This document shows, piece by piece, positions 1-6,484 of a stretch of DNA of 18,686 bases. A program made the translations under genes and the position numbers. How positions within the stretch are numbered: the stretch's first letter is position 1; every line of letters starts with the position of its first letter. The stretch is from an uncultured Lachnospiraceae bacterium. GTDB lineage: Bacteria > Bacillota > Clostridia > Lachnospirales > Lachnospiraceae. A model generated the notes under the pieces. The model saw nothing but the letters and a program-made list of their open reading frames with translations, ran no database searches and was not told the origin of the DNA. Where the stretch lies: assembly GCA_905235345.1 (NCBI GenBank), contig CAJOLO010000042.1, forward strand, positions 1 through 18,686, given 5' to 3'.

Positions 1-9
1 AAATATAAA

Positions 10-55
10 AAAAGCCTCCTTATGTATATTATGCAATATACATAAGGAGGCTTTT
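10..55 (-). terminator. Rho-independent terminator after prs
   Basis: A perfect 21-bp inverted repeat (arms 10-30 and 35-55, loop ATGC) lies just downstream of the prs stop. Read on the minus strand, the stem ends in GCCTCC/GGAGGC pairs and is followed by a run of seven T, so it fits an intrinsic terminator for the dnaD-dnaC-prs unit. On the plus strand the arm is followed only by TTTT then CTGCG, so it would act weakly, if at all, in that direction. Confidence 0.9.
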
Positions 56-66
56 CTGCGAGAATA

Positions 67-1260
67 TCAGTAGTTCTCGCGGATTGTGTGAGATTGTCTG
101 TATTCGTTGATACGGTCTGTGATACGATCATTTGGATCAAGGATATCTGAGATTGAGACACCATGGTTCAGGTGATCGATCAACAGGGCTATATATTTGC
201 TCATGTCAGCTGTAATATACCAGTCACGACTTAACAATTCCTCATTGCGGTAGGTAAGATTGGTTGTAATGACTTTCTCGATTGTACCGTCTTCTTTAGC
301 TTTGTCGAATGTATCAAGACCATTGGTGAACAGACCGAATGTACATACGCAGAATACTCTCTTGGCTTTTCTTGCCTTTAGCTGCTTAGCTACATCGATC
401 ATGCTTTCTCCTGAGGATATCATATCATCAATGATTATAACATCCTTGCCTTCAACGGAATCACCTAAGAATTCGTGTGCAACGATAGGATTACGTCCGT
501 TGACAACTCTGCTGTAATCACGTCTTTTATAGAACATTCCGACATCTACACCAAGTACGTTAGCGAAATAGATAGCACGGTTCATTGCTCCTTCGTCCGG
601 GCTTATTACCATGAGATGTTCTTTTGAAAGCTCAAGGTCAGGTGTGTTTCTTAATAACGCTTTTAAGAATTGATATGTCGGGCGTATATTTTCAAAACCA
701 CTGTTTGGAATTGCCATCTGAACTCTGGGGTCATGTGCATCGAAGGTTATTATGTTGTTAACACCAAAGGATGAAAGTTCCTGAAGACCTAAAGCACAAT
801 CCAAGGATTCTCTTCCGCTTCTCTTATGCTGTCTGCTTTCGTATAGGAAAGGCATGATTACTGTTATCTGTCTGGCTTTTCCTGATGCAGCTGCGATAAT
901 ACGCTTGAGATCGGCGTAGTGGTCATCAGGTGACATAGGGCATTCTATACCATACATGGAATATTTGATGTTGTAATTGGTTACATCCACCATAAGATAA
1001 AGATCCTTACCACGAACGGATTCAAGAAGCTCTCCCTTTGCTTCCCCTGATGCAAATCTCGGACAATGTGCCCCTACGAGATATGAATCTTTTGCGTACC
1101 CGTTGAAAGCTATGGTGTTCTTCTCTGAAAACTGACGTTCGTTTCTCCATTTTGTCAAATAATAATCGACACGGTCTCCCAATTCTTTGCAATTGTCCAT
1201 TGCAATAATTCCCAAGGGACCTACGGGGATTGTTGATAATAAGTGGCTGTCTTTTGGCAT
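67..1260 (-). CDS. prs: Ribose-phosphate pyrophosphokinase (PRPP synthetase)
   Basis: The enzyme makes PRPP from ribose 5-phosphate and ATP, feeding nucleotide, histidine, tryptophan and NAD synthesis in the cytosol. With this start it has 397 residues. The PRPP-binding loop DDMISSGES is at about residues 278-286, preceded by the hydrophobic strand VIII, and the ATP-site segment RQHKRSGRES is at about 143-152. The length is that of the longer clostridial form rather than the roughly 315 residues of the B. subtilis and E. coli enzymes. The open frame extends up to 1380, but the ATG at 1260 has a strong AAAGGAG eight bases upstream. The earlier ATGs (1380, 1347) have poor sites and would overlap the upstream dnaC-like gene by up to 50 bases. 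It is the last gene of a minus-strand unit behind dnaD and dnaC. The family call is firm; the start is inferred from the ribosome binding site. Confidence 0.93.
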   Translation of the reverse strand: MPKDSHLLSTIPVGPLGIIAMDNCKELGDRVDYYLTKWRNERQFSEKNTIAFNGYAKDSYLVGAHCPRFASGEAKGELLESVRGKDLYLMVDVTNYNIKYSMYGIECPMSPDDHYADLKRIIAAASGKARQITVIMPFLYESRQHKRSGRESLDCALGLQELSSFGVNNIITFDAHDPRVQMAIPNSGFENIRPTYQFLKALLRNTPDLELSKEHLMVISPDEGAMNRAIYFANVLGVDVGMFYKRRDYSRVVNGRNPIVAHEFLGDSVEGKDVIIIDDMISSGESMIDVAKQLKARKAKRVFCVCTFGLFTNGLDTFDKAKEDGTIEKVITTNLTYRNEELLSRDWYITADMSKYIALLIDHLNHGVSISDILDPNDRITDRINEYRQSHTIRENY

Positions 1261-1330
1261 GATAATGTCTCCTTTGTTTGTAGGGCAATCAGGATACGAT
1301 ATTGAATCTTGAATTGCCTGTAATATTGTT

Positions 1331-2329
1331 TTATTGGTTGATTTCATTTCTTCTTTTGGCAAGTCGTATGTTATTGCCATAGAAGTTATAAACCTTGTAC
1401 TCCGCGAATATACGTGTGGAAATTCTGTCGGAATATCTCTCGTTAAGTTCCTTAAGATTAAGGTTCGTGGATATTACTGTGGATTTCTTTTCACGCATTC
1501 GCGTGTTAAGTATATCATAAAGCTCAGAAGATACAAAGGAATTTGTACGTTCTGTGCCAAGGTCATCAATTATAAGCAGGTCACAGGAAAACAGATAATC
1601 ATAGGTTTCTCTTATTCCGGGATTATCATTTTTTCGCATAACAGCACCGGCACATACGTCATCGAAAAGATGTATAGCGGTCTGATAGAGAACAGTGTGC
1701 CTTGTGTCTAATAATGCTTTGGCAATACAGTTGGAAAGAAAGGTCTTTCCGAGACCGGTATTTCCGTAGAAAAGCATATTTCCACCCGTATCGTCAAATT
1801 CTTCGGTGAACTGCGTTGCCTTATTCAAAATGTTACTCATATTGTCATATGGTGTGTATGGATGCACGCCATCGGATTCTTTAGAATAATAATCGAGATT
1901 AAAGTTTTCAAAGTTTTCCACGGCTAATATTTTATCCAGATTAGACTGTTTATAGAGAAAGGAGATAACTGCCTGCTTAAAGCAGGAGCAGTAATCTGTG
2001 CCGGTCTTTCCGGTGTCCTGACATATGGGACAAGTGTAAATGGGCTTTAAATAGTCGGTGGGATAGCCGTTTGATGTCAAAAGCTGCTCCTTTTCGGCTA
2101 TCAGCTCACGGTTTCTTTCTGCTACAGTCTGCAGGTCATCTCCCTGACCGCGTAATCTTTTTCTGGTGGCTTCGATAGATGACATGGCGATGGTCTGATC
2201 AATATCATGAATTCGCGGAAGCTTTTCATATATTTCTTTTTTTCGCATGTTTTCTTTGGCACGATTTTCAATTTGATGCTCATTATAGACCTGCATGATC
2301 TCATCGTAAGAAGCTTCATTTAGCAACAT
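1331..2329 (-). CDS. dnaC: DnaC/DnaI-type helicase loader, AAA+ ATPase
   Basis: This is a putative loader of the replicative helicase, acting with DnaA and DnaD at origins and restarting forks. The 332-residue product has an N-terminal region with a zinc-type cluster C100-x2-C103-x10-C114-x-C116. A AAA+ domain follows, with Walker A GNTGLGKT (189-196), Walker B LLIIDD (251-256), a sensor-like STN (287-289) and RISTR (302-306) as the likely arginine-finger region. The Cys cluster plus Walker ATPase layout is that of B. subtilis DnaI; IstB transposition helpers share the ATPase but usually lack this Cys module. The start at 2329 is supported by AAAGGAG seven bases upstream. It lies 50 bases downstream of the dnaD-like gene and just upstream of prs, so co-transcription is likely. 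No transposase is nearby, which argues for the replication role. Confidence 0.88.
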   Translation of the reverse strand: MLLNEASYDEIMQVYNEHQIENRAKENMRKKEIYEKLPRIHDIDQTIAMSSIEATRKRLRGQGDDLQTVAERNRELIAEKEQLLTSNGYPTDYLKPIYTCPICQDTGKTGTDYCSCFKQAVISFLYKQSNLDKILAVENFENFNLDYYSKESDGVHPYTPYDNMSNILNKATQFTEEFDDTGGNMLFYGNTGLGKTFLSNCIAKALLDTRHTVLYQTAIHLFDDVCAGAVMRKNDNPGIRETYDYLFSCDLLIIDDLGTERTNSFVSSELYDILNTRMREKKSTVISTNLNLKELNERYSDRISTRIFAEYKVYNFYGNNIRLAKRRNEINQ

Positions 2330-2379
2330 TTCCGGACTCCTTTGTTATAGTCTTTATGATTATTATATCACAGTTAATC

Positions 2380-3639
2380 TCATTTTTTATTGGTTTCTTT
2401 TAAGAACAGATTCTCAAATTCATCGACTACAGCATCATCAGTGGAGCTTTGATAATTGTTGAACTGATTGCCGGAAGAGTTTTTGGCAGTAGCGTTCTTC
2501 TTTTTTCTGGCGGCCCATTCTTCATCCAGCTTCTGAATGTCTGAAAGCGTGTGGACGTTTTGCTTATACCAGCTTTCTAAGATGCCGTTAACATAGTTGA
2601 AGTTAGCAGACTGCGGATTGTTAAGTATTGCCCGTCTGCAGGCTTCAATGATTATATTCTTGTTGAATGAGTAAGTATTATACCAGGTGTCGATAAATCT
2701 CGTTTCGTCAGGTGTAGGAACCCTGTTGGGTATTCCAAGCTGCTTTAATACGGACATGTATAGAGAATTATAATTCTTTGATGCAATCTTAGCATCCTCC
2801 ACTGTTGTTATTCCGTTTTTATACCAGTCTATTGCAACAGCTTCGATATATCTGCAGCTTTTCTTTCCTATGGAAACACAGTGCTCTACCAGATATTCCA
2901 ACAGATCCGTGGAGAAATGAAGCTCCTCGAATATATATAAAAGTGATTGAACATCTGACTGTGTCAGCGGTTTGTCAAAATAGGTTTCTGTCTGATATAA
3001 AAGATTTCCAAAATCTTCATCCTCGGATTTTTCAGCGATAAATGAAGGAGAAAACCGCTTCTTTTTGGGAACGGTTATAGCAGCCCTGCTATCTTCGCGG
3101 TCATCTGTTGTAGGGCTTATATTAGATACGTTCTCAGATGAATTGTCCGAAGGATTGGAAACGACTTTAGTTTTAGCTGCTTTTCCTGACGGTTCTTTAG
3201 TTATATCCTCTTCGGAAGCTGCGTATTCATCAGTATTGGAGTTCTGTGCTGCTTTTTTCGTATCATTGTTCGAATAGTCGGAATCATCATCACCGACACC
3301 TAACATTGAAAGCAGATTATTGTTGTCATTATTAGCAGCTCTTGCGGTAAGAGGAAGAAGAGTTATGCCTGTAAGTATCTTATCCGAGGTATATTCCAAT
3401 TTGATGGCTTTCTGCTTGATCCAGTATCTTATAGCTCTGCATATATCTTTTTCCGTTGAGTCAAAATGGTCGGCGATATCGGCAACGGTTATAGCACGTC
3501 CACTGTTAAGTAAACGGACAAGATATAGATAAACCTTGACGTATTCTCCGTTTGCCTCGGTCATATAATAGTCTATGAAAAAGTTGGAAACAGACGAGTA
3601 AGTTTCGTGATTTTTAGTAGATATTGTAATGGTTTCCAT
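2380..3639 (-). CDS. DnaD-domain replication initiation protein
   Basis: This is a putative primosomal or origin-remodelling protein of the DnaD/DnaB family, 418 residues from the chosen start. The N-terminal 100 residues resemble a winged-helix domain (segments FFIDYYMTEANGEYVKVYLY and TVADIADHFDSTEKDICRAI). A long low-complexity linker rich in N, S, D and T follows (about 110-205). Two consecutive DnaD-type helical segments come next (about 215-285 and 290-360, including VEDAKIASKNYNSLYMSVLK and FNYVNGILESWYKQ), then a basic RKKK stretch and an acidic tail. The frame continues upstream to a TTG at 3693. However, a promoter with its -10 at 3698-3703 puts the transcript start near 3691, and GGGAG precedes the ATG at 3639 by 12 bases, so 3639 is preferred. 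The neighbour downstream is the DnaI-like loader, its expected partner. Confidence 0.85.
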   Translation of the reverse strand: METITISTKNHETYSSVSNFFIDYYMTEANGEYVKVYLYLVRLLNSGRAITVADIADHFDSTEKDICRAIRYWIKQKAIKLEYTSDKILTGITLLPLTARAANNDNNNLLSMLGVGDDDSDYSNNDTKKAAQNSNTDEYAASEEDITKEPSGKAAKTKVVSNPSDNSSENVSNISPTTDDREDSRAAITVPKKKRFSPSFIAEKSEDEDFGNLLYQTETYFDKPLTQSDVQSLLYIFEELHFSTDLLEYLVEHCVSIGKKSCRYIEAVAIDWYKNGITTVEDAKIASKNYNSLYMSVLKQLGIPNRVPTPDETRFIDTWYNTYSFNKNIIIEACRRAILNNPQSANFNYVNGILESWYKQNVHTLSDIQKLDEEWAARKKKNATAKNSSGNQFNNYQSSTDDAVVDEFENLFLKETNKK

Positions 3640-3697
3640 GTCTGTCTGTTTCTCCCTTCTGAACTGATATATATTGTGTAAACTCATTTGCAAAGCG

Positions 3698-3726
3698 ATT
3701 ATAACATAGAGAAATGAAAATGAAAA
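3698..3726 (-). promoter_or_regulatory. Sigma-A-type promoter of dnaD-dnaC-prs
   Basis: On the minus strand TTTTCA (3721-3726) and a perfect TATAAT (3698-3703) are separated by 17 bases. The predicted transcript start is near 3691, which leaves a leader of about 50 bases before the dnaD-like ATG and rules out the upstream TTG start. This is an inference from sequence; the -35 matches consensus at four of six positions. Confidence 0.65.
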
Positions 3727-3762
3727 TAGAACAAGTGTTTTGGGGCGGCCTTCGGAGATAAT

Positions 3763-3789
3763 TGTGGATTGTGTGGATTATGTGGATTG
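3763..3789 (+). repeat. Three abutting DnaA-box-like 9-mers
   Basis: TGTGGATTG, TGTGGATTA and TGTGGATTG lie head-to-tail with no spacer (3763-3771, 3772-3780, 3781-3789). They match the reverse complement of the DnaA box TTATCCACA at seven, eight and seven of nine positions. They sit about 40-65 bases upstream of the dnaD promoter -35. They could be a DnaA-responsive control site for the replication genes or part of a larger DnaA-binding cluster with 3909-3966. Confidence 0.6.
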
Positions 3790-3908
3790 ATTGTTTACAT
3801 AAGAATTATGCTTTTGTAATATAAGAAAAGAAATATAGGAAAAAACAATATTACAGGATAAAAAACTGTTAAATTAATAGCTTATGAAAAATAATTATGT
3901 AAATAAAA
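3790..3908. other. Extremely AT-rich tract between DnaA-box groups
   Basis: By hand count about 20 of 120 bases are G or C (roughly 17%), far below the surrounding genes. No open reading frame with a ribosome binding site was found. It lies between the tandem DnaA-box-like repeats and the inverted pair near murC, an arrangement reminiscent of DNA that melts readily. It may simply be an unconstrained intergenic stretch. Confidence 0.45.
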
Positions 3909-3957
3909 ATATCCACAACCTATCCTTGTCAAGAGGGCATTTACAGGTTGTGGATAA
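3901..3957 (-). terminator. Possible murC terminator built from inverted DnaA boxes
   Basis: TATCCACAACCT (3910-3921) and AGGTTGTGGATA (3945-3956) form a perfect 12-bp inverted repeat with a 23-base loop. Read on the minus strand, the stem is followed by TTTTTATTT, so it could terminate murC transcription. The same arms contain DnaA-box-like ATATCCACA (3909-3917) and a perfect TGTGGATAA (3949-3957), abutted by TGTGTATAA (3958-3966, eight of nine). The long loop is unusual for an intrinsic terminator, so both readings are kept open. Confidence 0.5.
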
Positions 3958-3966
3958 TGTGTATAA

Positions 3967-5346
3967 TTACTTTCCGAGAAGCTCTTCGCCTATTAAATAG
4001 ACGTCTCCGGCTCCCATAGTTATCAACAGATCATTTTTTTTGCAATTTTTTAATAAATAATTTTCAACCGCATCGAAGGAAGAGAAATATCTTGCATCTG
4101 TACCAAGTTCTTTAATGCGTTCTGCAAGATCTTTTGCGTGAACAAGTCCGGTATCCTTCTCCCTTGCAGCATATATATCTACCAGTATGACATGGTCAAA
4201 GCCTTTAAGTGCATCTGCAAATTCCTCAAATAATGCTTTGGTTCTTGTGTAGGTGTGAGGCTGGAATATAACCCAGAGCTCGTTATGAGGAGTGTTTATT
4301 GCGGTTGACAGTGTTGCCTTAATCTCAGTTGGATGATGAGCATAGTCATCAATGACTGTGACATTACCGAGGGTTCCCTTTAATTCGAAGCGTCTGTGTG
4401 CACCTCCGAAGCTTGCAAGTCCTGTCAGTACATATTCGCGTGGAATACCTAATATGTCGGCAGCGGCGATGGCGGAAAGGGAATTGGTTATATTATGTGT
4501 TCCACCGATATTAAGATGAATTCGTTCCTGCTCCTTGCCGTTAACTACAAGAGTATAATTCATATGTCCGTTATTGTCAGCTTCTATATTAACAGGATAA
4601 TAATTGTTCTTATCTGAAATTCCGAAGGTAACAATATTACAGTTAAGCTCCCTTGTAACCCTGTCAAGGCAATCCATGTCTCCGTTGATTATCAAATGAC
4701 CGTTATCCGGAAGGTTGGTGGCAAAGGTGTGAAAGCTTTCGATAATCTCATCAATGCCGCTGAAGAAATCCAGATGGTCTGCATCAACATTTAATATTAT
4801 ACTTATATAAGGAAACAGAGCGTGGTAGCTGTTGGTATATTCGCAGGCTTCGGTCACAAAATAATCCGATTGTCCTACGCGGACATTACCTCCTATTGAA
4901 TCTAATATTCCTCCAACAGATATTGTGGGGTTGGTATCTGCTTCCATGAATATCTGGGAAAGCATTGAAGTGGTTGTGGTCTTTCCGTGAGTACCGGATA
5001 CAGCAATGGAATACTTATAATTATTCATTATCTGGCCGAGAAGCTGTGCTCTGGTAAGCATTGGAAGCTTTCGTCTCACACACTCTGCGTATTCGGGATT
5101 ATCCTCGTGTACGGCTGCTGTGTAGACCACAAGGTCAATGTTGTCTGTTATATTACCGGCTGATTGTCCGATGTTGATGATTGCCCCCATGGATATCAGA
5201 TTATCAATGATATCGGAGCTTTTGGCATCGGAGCCGCTTATCTTGAAATGTGCCTTCAAAAGAATCTCTGCAAGTCCGCTCATACTGATTCCGCCGATTC
5301 CGATGAAATGCACGTGTATTGGGTTGCTAAAATCTAGTTGATACAT
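3967..5346 (-). CDS. murC: UDP-N-acetylmuramate--L-alanine ligase
   Basis: The enzyme adds L-alanine to UDP-MurNAc with ATP, the first amino-acid step of peptidoglycan precursor synthesis in the cytosol. The 459-residue product is full length for the family. The N-terminal UDP-binding Rossmann segment has HFIGIGGISMSGLAE (about 13-27), the ATP P-loop is GTHGKTTTT (118-126), the Mur-ligase segment NVDADHLDFF lies in the middle domain, and DDYAHHPTEI marks the start of the C-terminal domain. The GIGGxxM and DDYAHHPTE signatures separate MurC from MurD, MurE and MurF. The start at 5346 has AGAGGT six bases upstream. It follows the lipoprotein gene by 30 bases and is probably transcribed from that gene's promoter. 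No irregularity was seen. Confidence 0.97.
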   Translation of the reverse strand: MYQLDFSNPIHVHFIGIGGISMSGLAEILLKAHFKISGSDAKSSDIIDNLISMGAIINIGQSAGNITDNIDLVVYTAAVHEDNPEYAECVRRKLPMLTRAQLLGQIMNNYKYSIAVSGTHGKTTTTSMLSQIFMEADTNPTISVGGILDSIGGNVRVGQSDYFVTEACEYTNSYHALFPYISIILNVDADHLDFFSGIDEIIESFHTFATNLPDNGHLIINGDMDCLDRVTRELNCNIVTFGISDKNNYYPVNIEADNNGHMNYTLVVNGKEQERIHLNIGGTHNITNSLSAIAAADILGIPREYVLTGLASFGGAHRRFELKGTLGNVTVIDDYAHHPTEIKATLSTAINTPHNELWVIFQPHTYTRTKALFEEFADALKGFDHVILVDIYAAREKDTGLVHAKDLAERIKELGTDARYFSSFDAVENYLLKNCKKNDLLITMGAGDVYLIGEELLGK

Positions 5347-5376
5347 ATGAATACCTCTTTTAAATTATCATAATAT

Positions 5377-6219
5377 TTAATCATTTTCTGCATCGTCGTC
5401 AGAAACCTCATCAATAGCATCGTCGTTAGAGACATCATCAATAGCTTCGTCATCGGTCGTTGCGTTATCTGTATCGACAGAAGTATCAGTTGAAGCAGGA
5501 TTCTCGCGGATATACAAGATGTTCCGGTCGATGGTAAGAAAATCCTCGTCGGAAATAAAGTAATAATCGTCAGATGGATTGATAGGTATTTCCAATGTTA
5601 CGGGATCCATATAGCCTGCATTATCTACAGTGGATTTTAATATTTCTATAATACCCTCTGCGAACTCTGTCTCATATTCTGTCTCTGTGGTATCGTTATA
5701 ATCTCCTTCGTCAACTCTGGCATTAAAGCCTTCAATGTATTCGACAATTCTGTCGTAACTGGTCTCTAAGGTATCCAGAGGATATACGGTAAGTTTAAGT
5801 GTATAGGTGTCGGAACCTGAGTCGTGACTCACATCATTAACCTCGTATTTAGCATTGGCAAATATGGATTGTGCCAGATAGTAAAATTCCGAAAGTATTG
5901 TTCCGTCATCCACCTCTTTGACGCCATAGTAATTCATCAGACTATGTGCCTGATAGTCCATATTGGCAACATATACCGCCTCGGCGTCTTTCTGGGACAC
6001 GCCGGTGAGTGTCATGTAATCCTTTGACACATTCTTATAGTTTATGTCCAGAAGACTGACAATATACCTTGAATATACCTTTGACTTACTGTCTAACAGT
6101 GCACAGCCTGCAAGGGAAAATGCAAGGATAAATGCCATGGAAATAATAAGTGTTTTTCGTGCTTTGTTATGCCTGTTGGCGATATTGTGTTTATCGTTAT
6201 TATATATATTGGTTTTCAT
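5377..6219 (-). CDS. Putative lipoprotein with acidic repeat tail
   Basis: The function is not recognised. The 280-residue product has a 22-residue basic/polar N-terminus, a hydrophobic segment (about 23-36) and a lipobox LAGC with Cys39, so it should be a lipoprotein facing outward. The mature part has helical, Tyr-rich segments (YIVSLLDINY, YMTLTGVSQKDAEAVY) and a beta-like section (DTYTLKLTVYPLDTLE). Similar small lipoproteins are common in Lachnospiraceae, but no enzyme motif is visible. The last 35 residues are dominated by Asp and Glu and are encoded by 27-bp tandem repeats. It is the first gene of a two-gene unit with murC, which hints at an envelope role only by position. The start at 6219 has AAAGGA about 12 bases upstream, a rather long spacing. 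Confidence 0.8.
   Translation of the reverse strand: MKTNIYNNDKHNIANRHNKARKTLIISMAFILAFSLAGCALLDSKSKVYSRYIVSLLDINYKNVSKDYMTLTGVSQKDAEAVYVANMDYQAHSLMNYYGVKEVDDGTILSEFYYLAQSIFANAKYEVNDVSHDSGSDTYTLKLTVYPLDTLETSYDRIVEYIEGFNARVDEGDYNDTTETEYETEFAEGIIEILKSTVDNAGYMDPVTLEIPINPSDDYYFISDEDFLTIDRNILYIRENPASTDTSVDTDNATTDDEAIDDVSNDDAIDEVSDDDAEND
5390..5460 (-). repeat. 27-bp tandem repeat in lipoprotein tail
   Basis: Two adjacent 27-bp units (5390-5416 and 5417-5443) match at 24 of 27 positions. A partial third unit follows from 5444. They encode a nine-residue acidic motif of the form AIDDVSNDD/AIDEVSDDD. The reading frame is kept, so copy-number change would lengthen or shorten the tail without breaking the gene. 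Confidence 0.8.
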
Positions 6220-6260
6220 ATGGTGAAACCATCCTTTCCGATATCAATTTAATCCTTACA

Positions 6261-6289
6261 ATTCTAACACAAATTGTGCTGTGTGTCTA
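6261..6289 (-). promoter_or_regulatory. Promoter of lipoprotein-murC unit
   Basis: On the minus strand TAGACA (6284-6289) and TAGAAT (6261-6266) are separated by 17 bases, each differing from the sigma-A consensus at one position. The predicted start is near 6254, about 35 bases before the lipoprotein ATG. It is back-to-back with the plus-strand promoter of the LuxR-type gene. Confidence 0.7.
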
Positions 6290-6338
6290 GATTTTGCTTA
6301 ACTAACAGTGTTTTGTTGTGGTATGGAGGAACTTTCTG

Positions 6339-6347
6339 TGTTATAAT
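6339..6347 (+). promoter_or_regulatory. Extended -10 promoter of LuxR-type gene
   Basis: TGTTATAAT gives a perfect TATAAT (6342-6347) with the extended TGn element at 6339-6341. No good -35 is present at 17 bases; TTGTGG (6316-6321) lies at a 20-base spacing. Transcription from about 6354 would give a leader of some 130 bases before the ATG at 6485. Confidence 0.6.
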
Positions 6348-6369
6348 AATCTTCAAATCTTATGAAAAA

Positions 6370-6480
6370 ATGAGCAAAGCGACGGCTGCGCCTGTACAAG
6401 CCGGCATTTCGGGAATGAAAACATTGAGCCGACGGGCAATATGAATAAATAATTGGTAATTGACCGATACTTAGGAGGTC
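6370..6480 (+). ncRNA. GC-rich structured 5' leader, class unknown
   Basis: This leader is conspicuously GC-rich inside AT-rich DNA and has several possible stems. CGGCT (6383-6387) can pair with AGCCG at 6399-6403 or with a second AGCCG at 6427-6431. AATG (6414-6417) can pair with CATT at 6405-6408 or at 6422-6425. The loop bases GCCTGT (6390-6395) complement ACGGGC (6432-6437) with one G-U pair, a possible pseudoknot. Near the start codon GACC (6462-6465) can pair with GGTC (6477-6480), which would cover part of the AGGAGG site. Such mutually exclusive pairings suit a riboswitch or other cis-regulatory RNA, but I could not match it to a known class. Confidence 0.4.
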
Positions 6481-6484
6481 TGAT

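Noticed and set aside
1261..1380. N-terminal extension of prs to the ATG at 1380
   Set aside because: It has no good ribosome binding site, overlaps the dnaC-like gene by 50 bases, and the added residues do not resemble PRPP synthetase. The ATG at 1260 has a strong site.
1334..1711. 125-codon plus-strand open frame opposite dnaC
   Set aside because: It lies wholly within the antisense of a conserved ATPase gene, lacks a ribosome binding site and has no recognisable motif.
1331..2329. IstB-type insertion-sequence helper ATPase
   Set aside because: It has a zinc-type Cys cluster, lies next to a DnaD-like gene and has no IstA transposase or terminal repeats nearby.
3640..3693. TTG/ATG start for the DnaD-like protein at 3693 or 3685
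   Set aside because: The predicted transcript start is near 3691, so these codons would have no leader. The ATG at 3639 fits the family's usual beginning.
3700..3966. Chromosomal replication origin oriC
   Set aside because: The DnaA boxes and AT-rich tract are suggestive, but dnaA, dnaN, rpmH and recF are absent. Origins in this group normally flank dnaA, so only a DnaA-box cluster is claimed.
6354..6484. Cyclic-di-GMP riboswitch in the LuxR leader
   Set aside because: A GCAAAGC string recalls GEMM RNAs, but the preceding GNRA-capped P2 helix and the conserved 3' half are missing.
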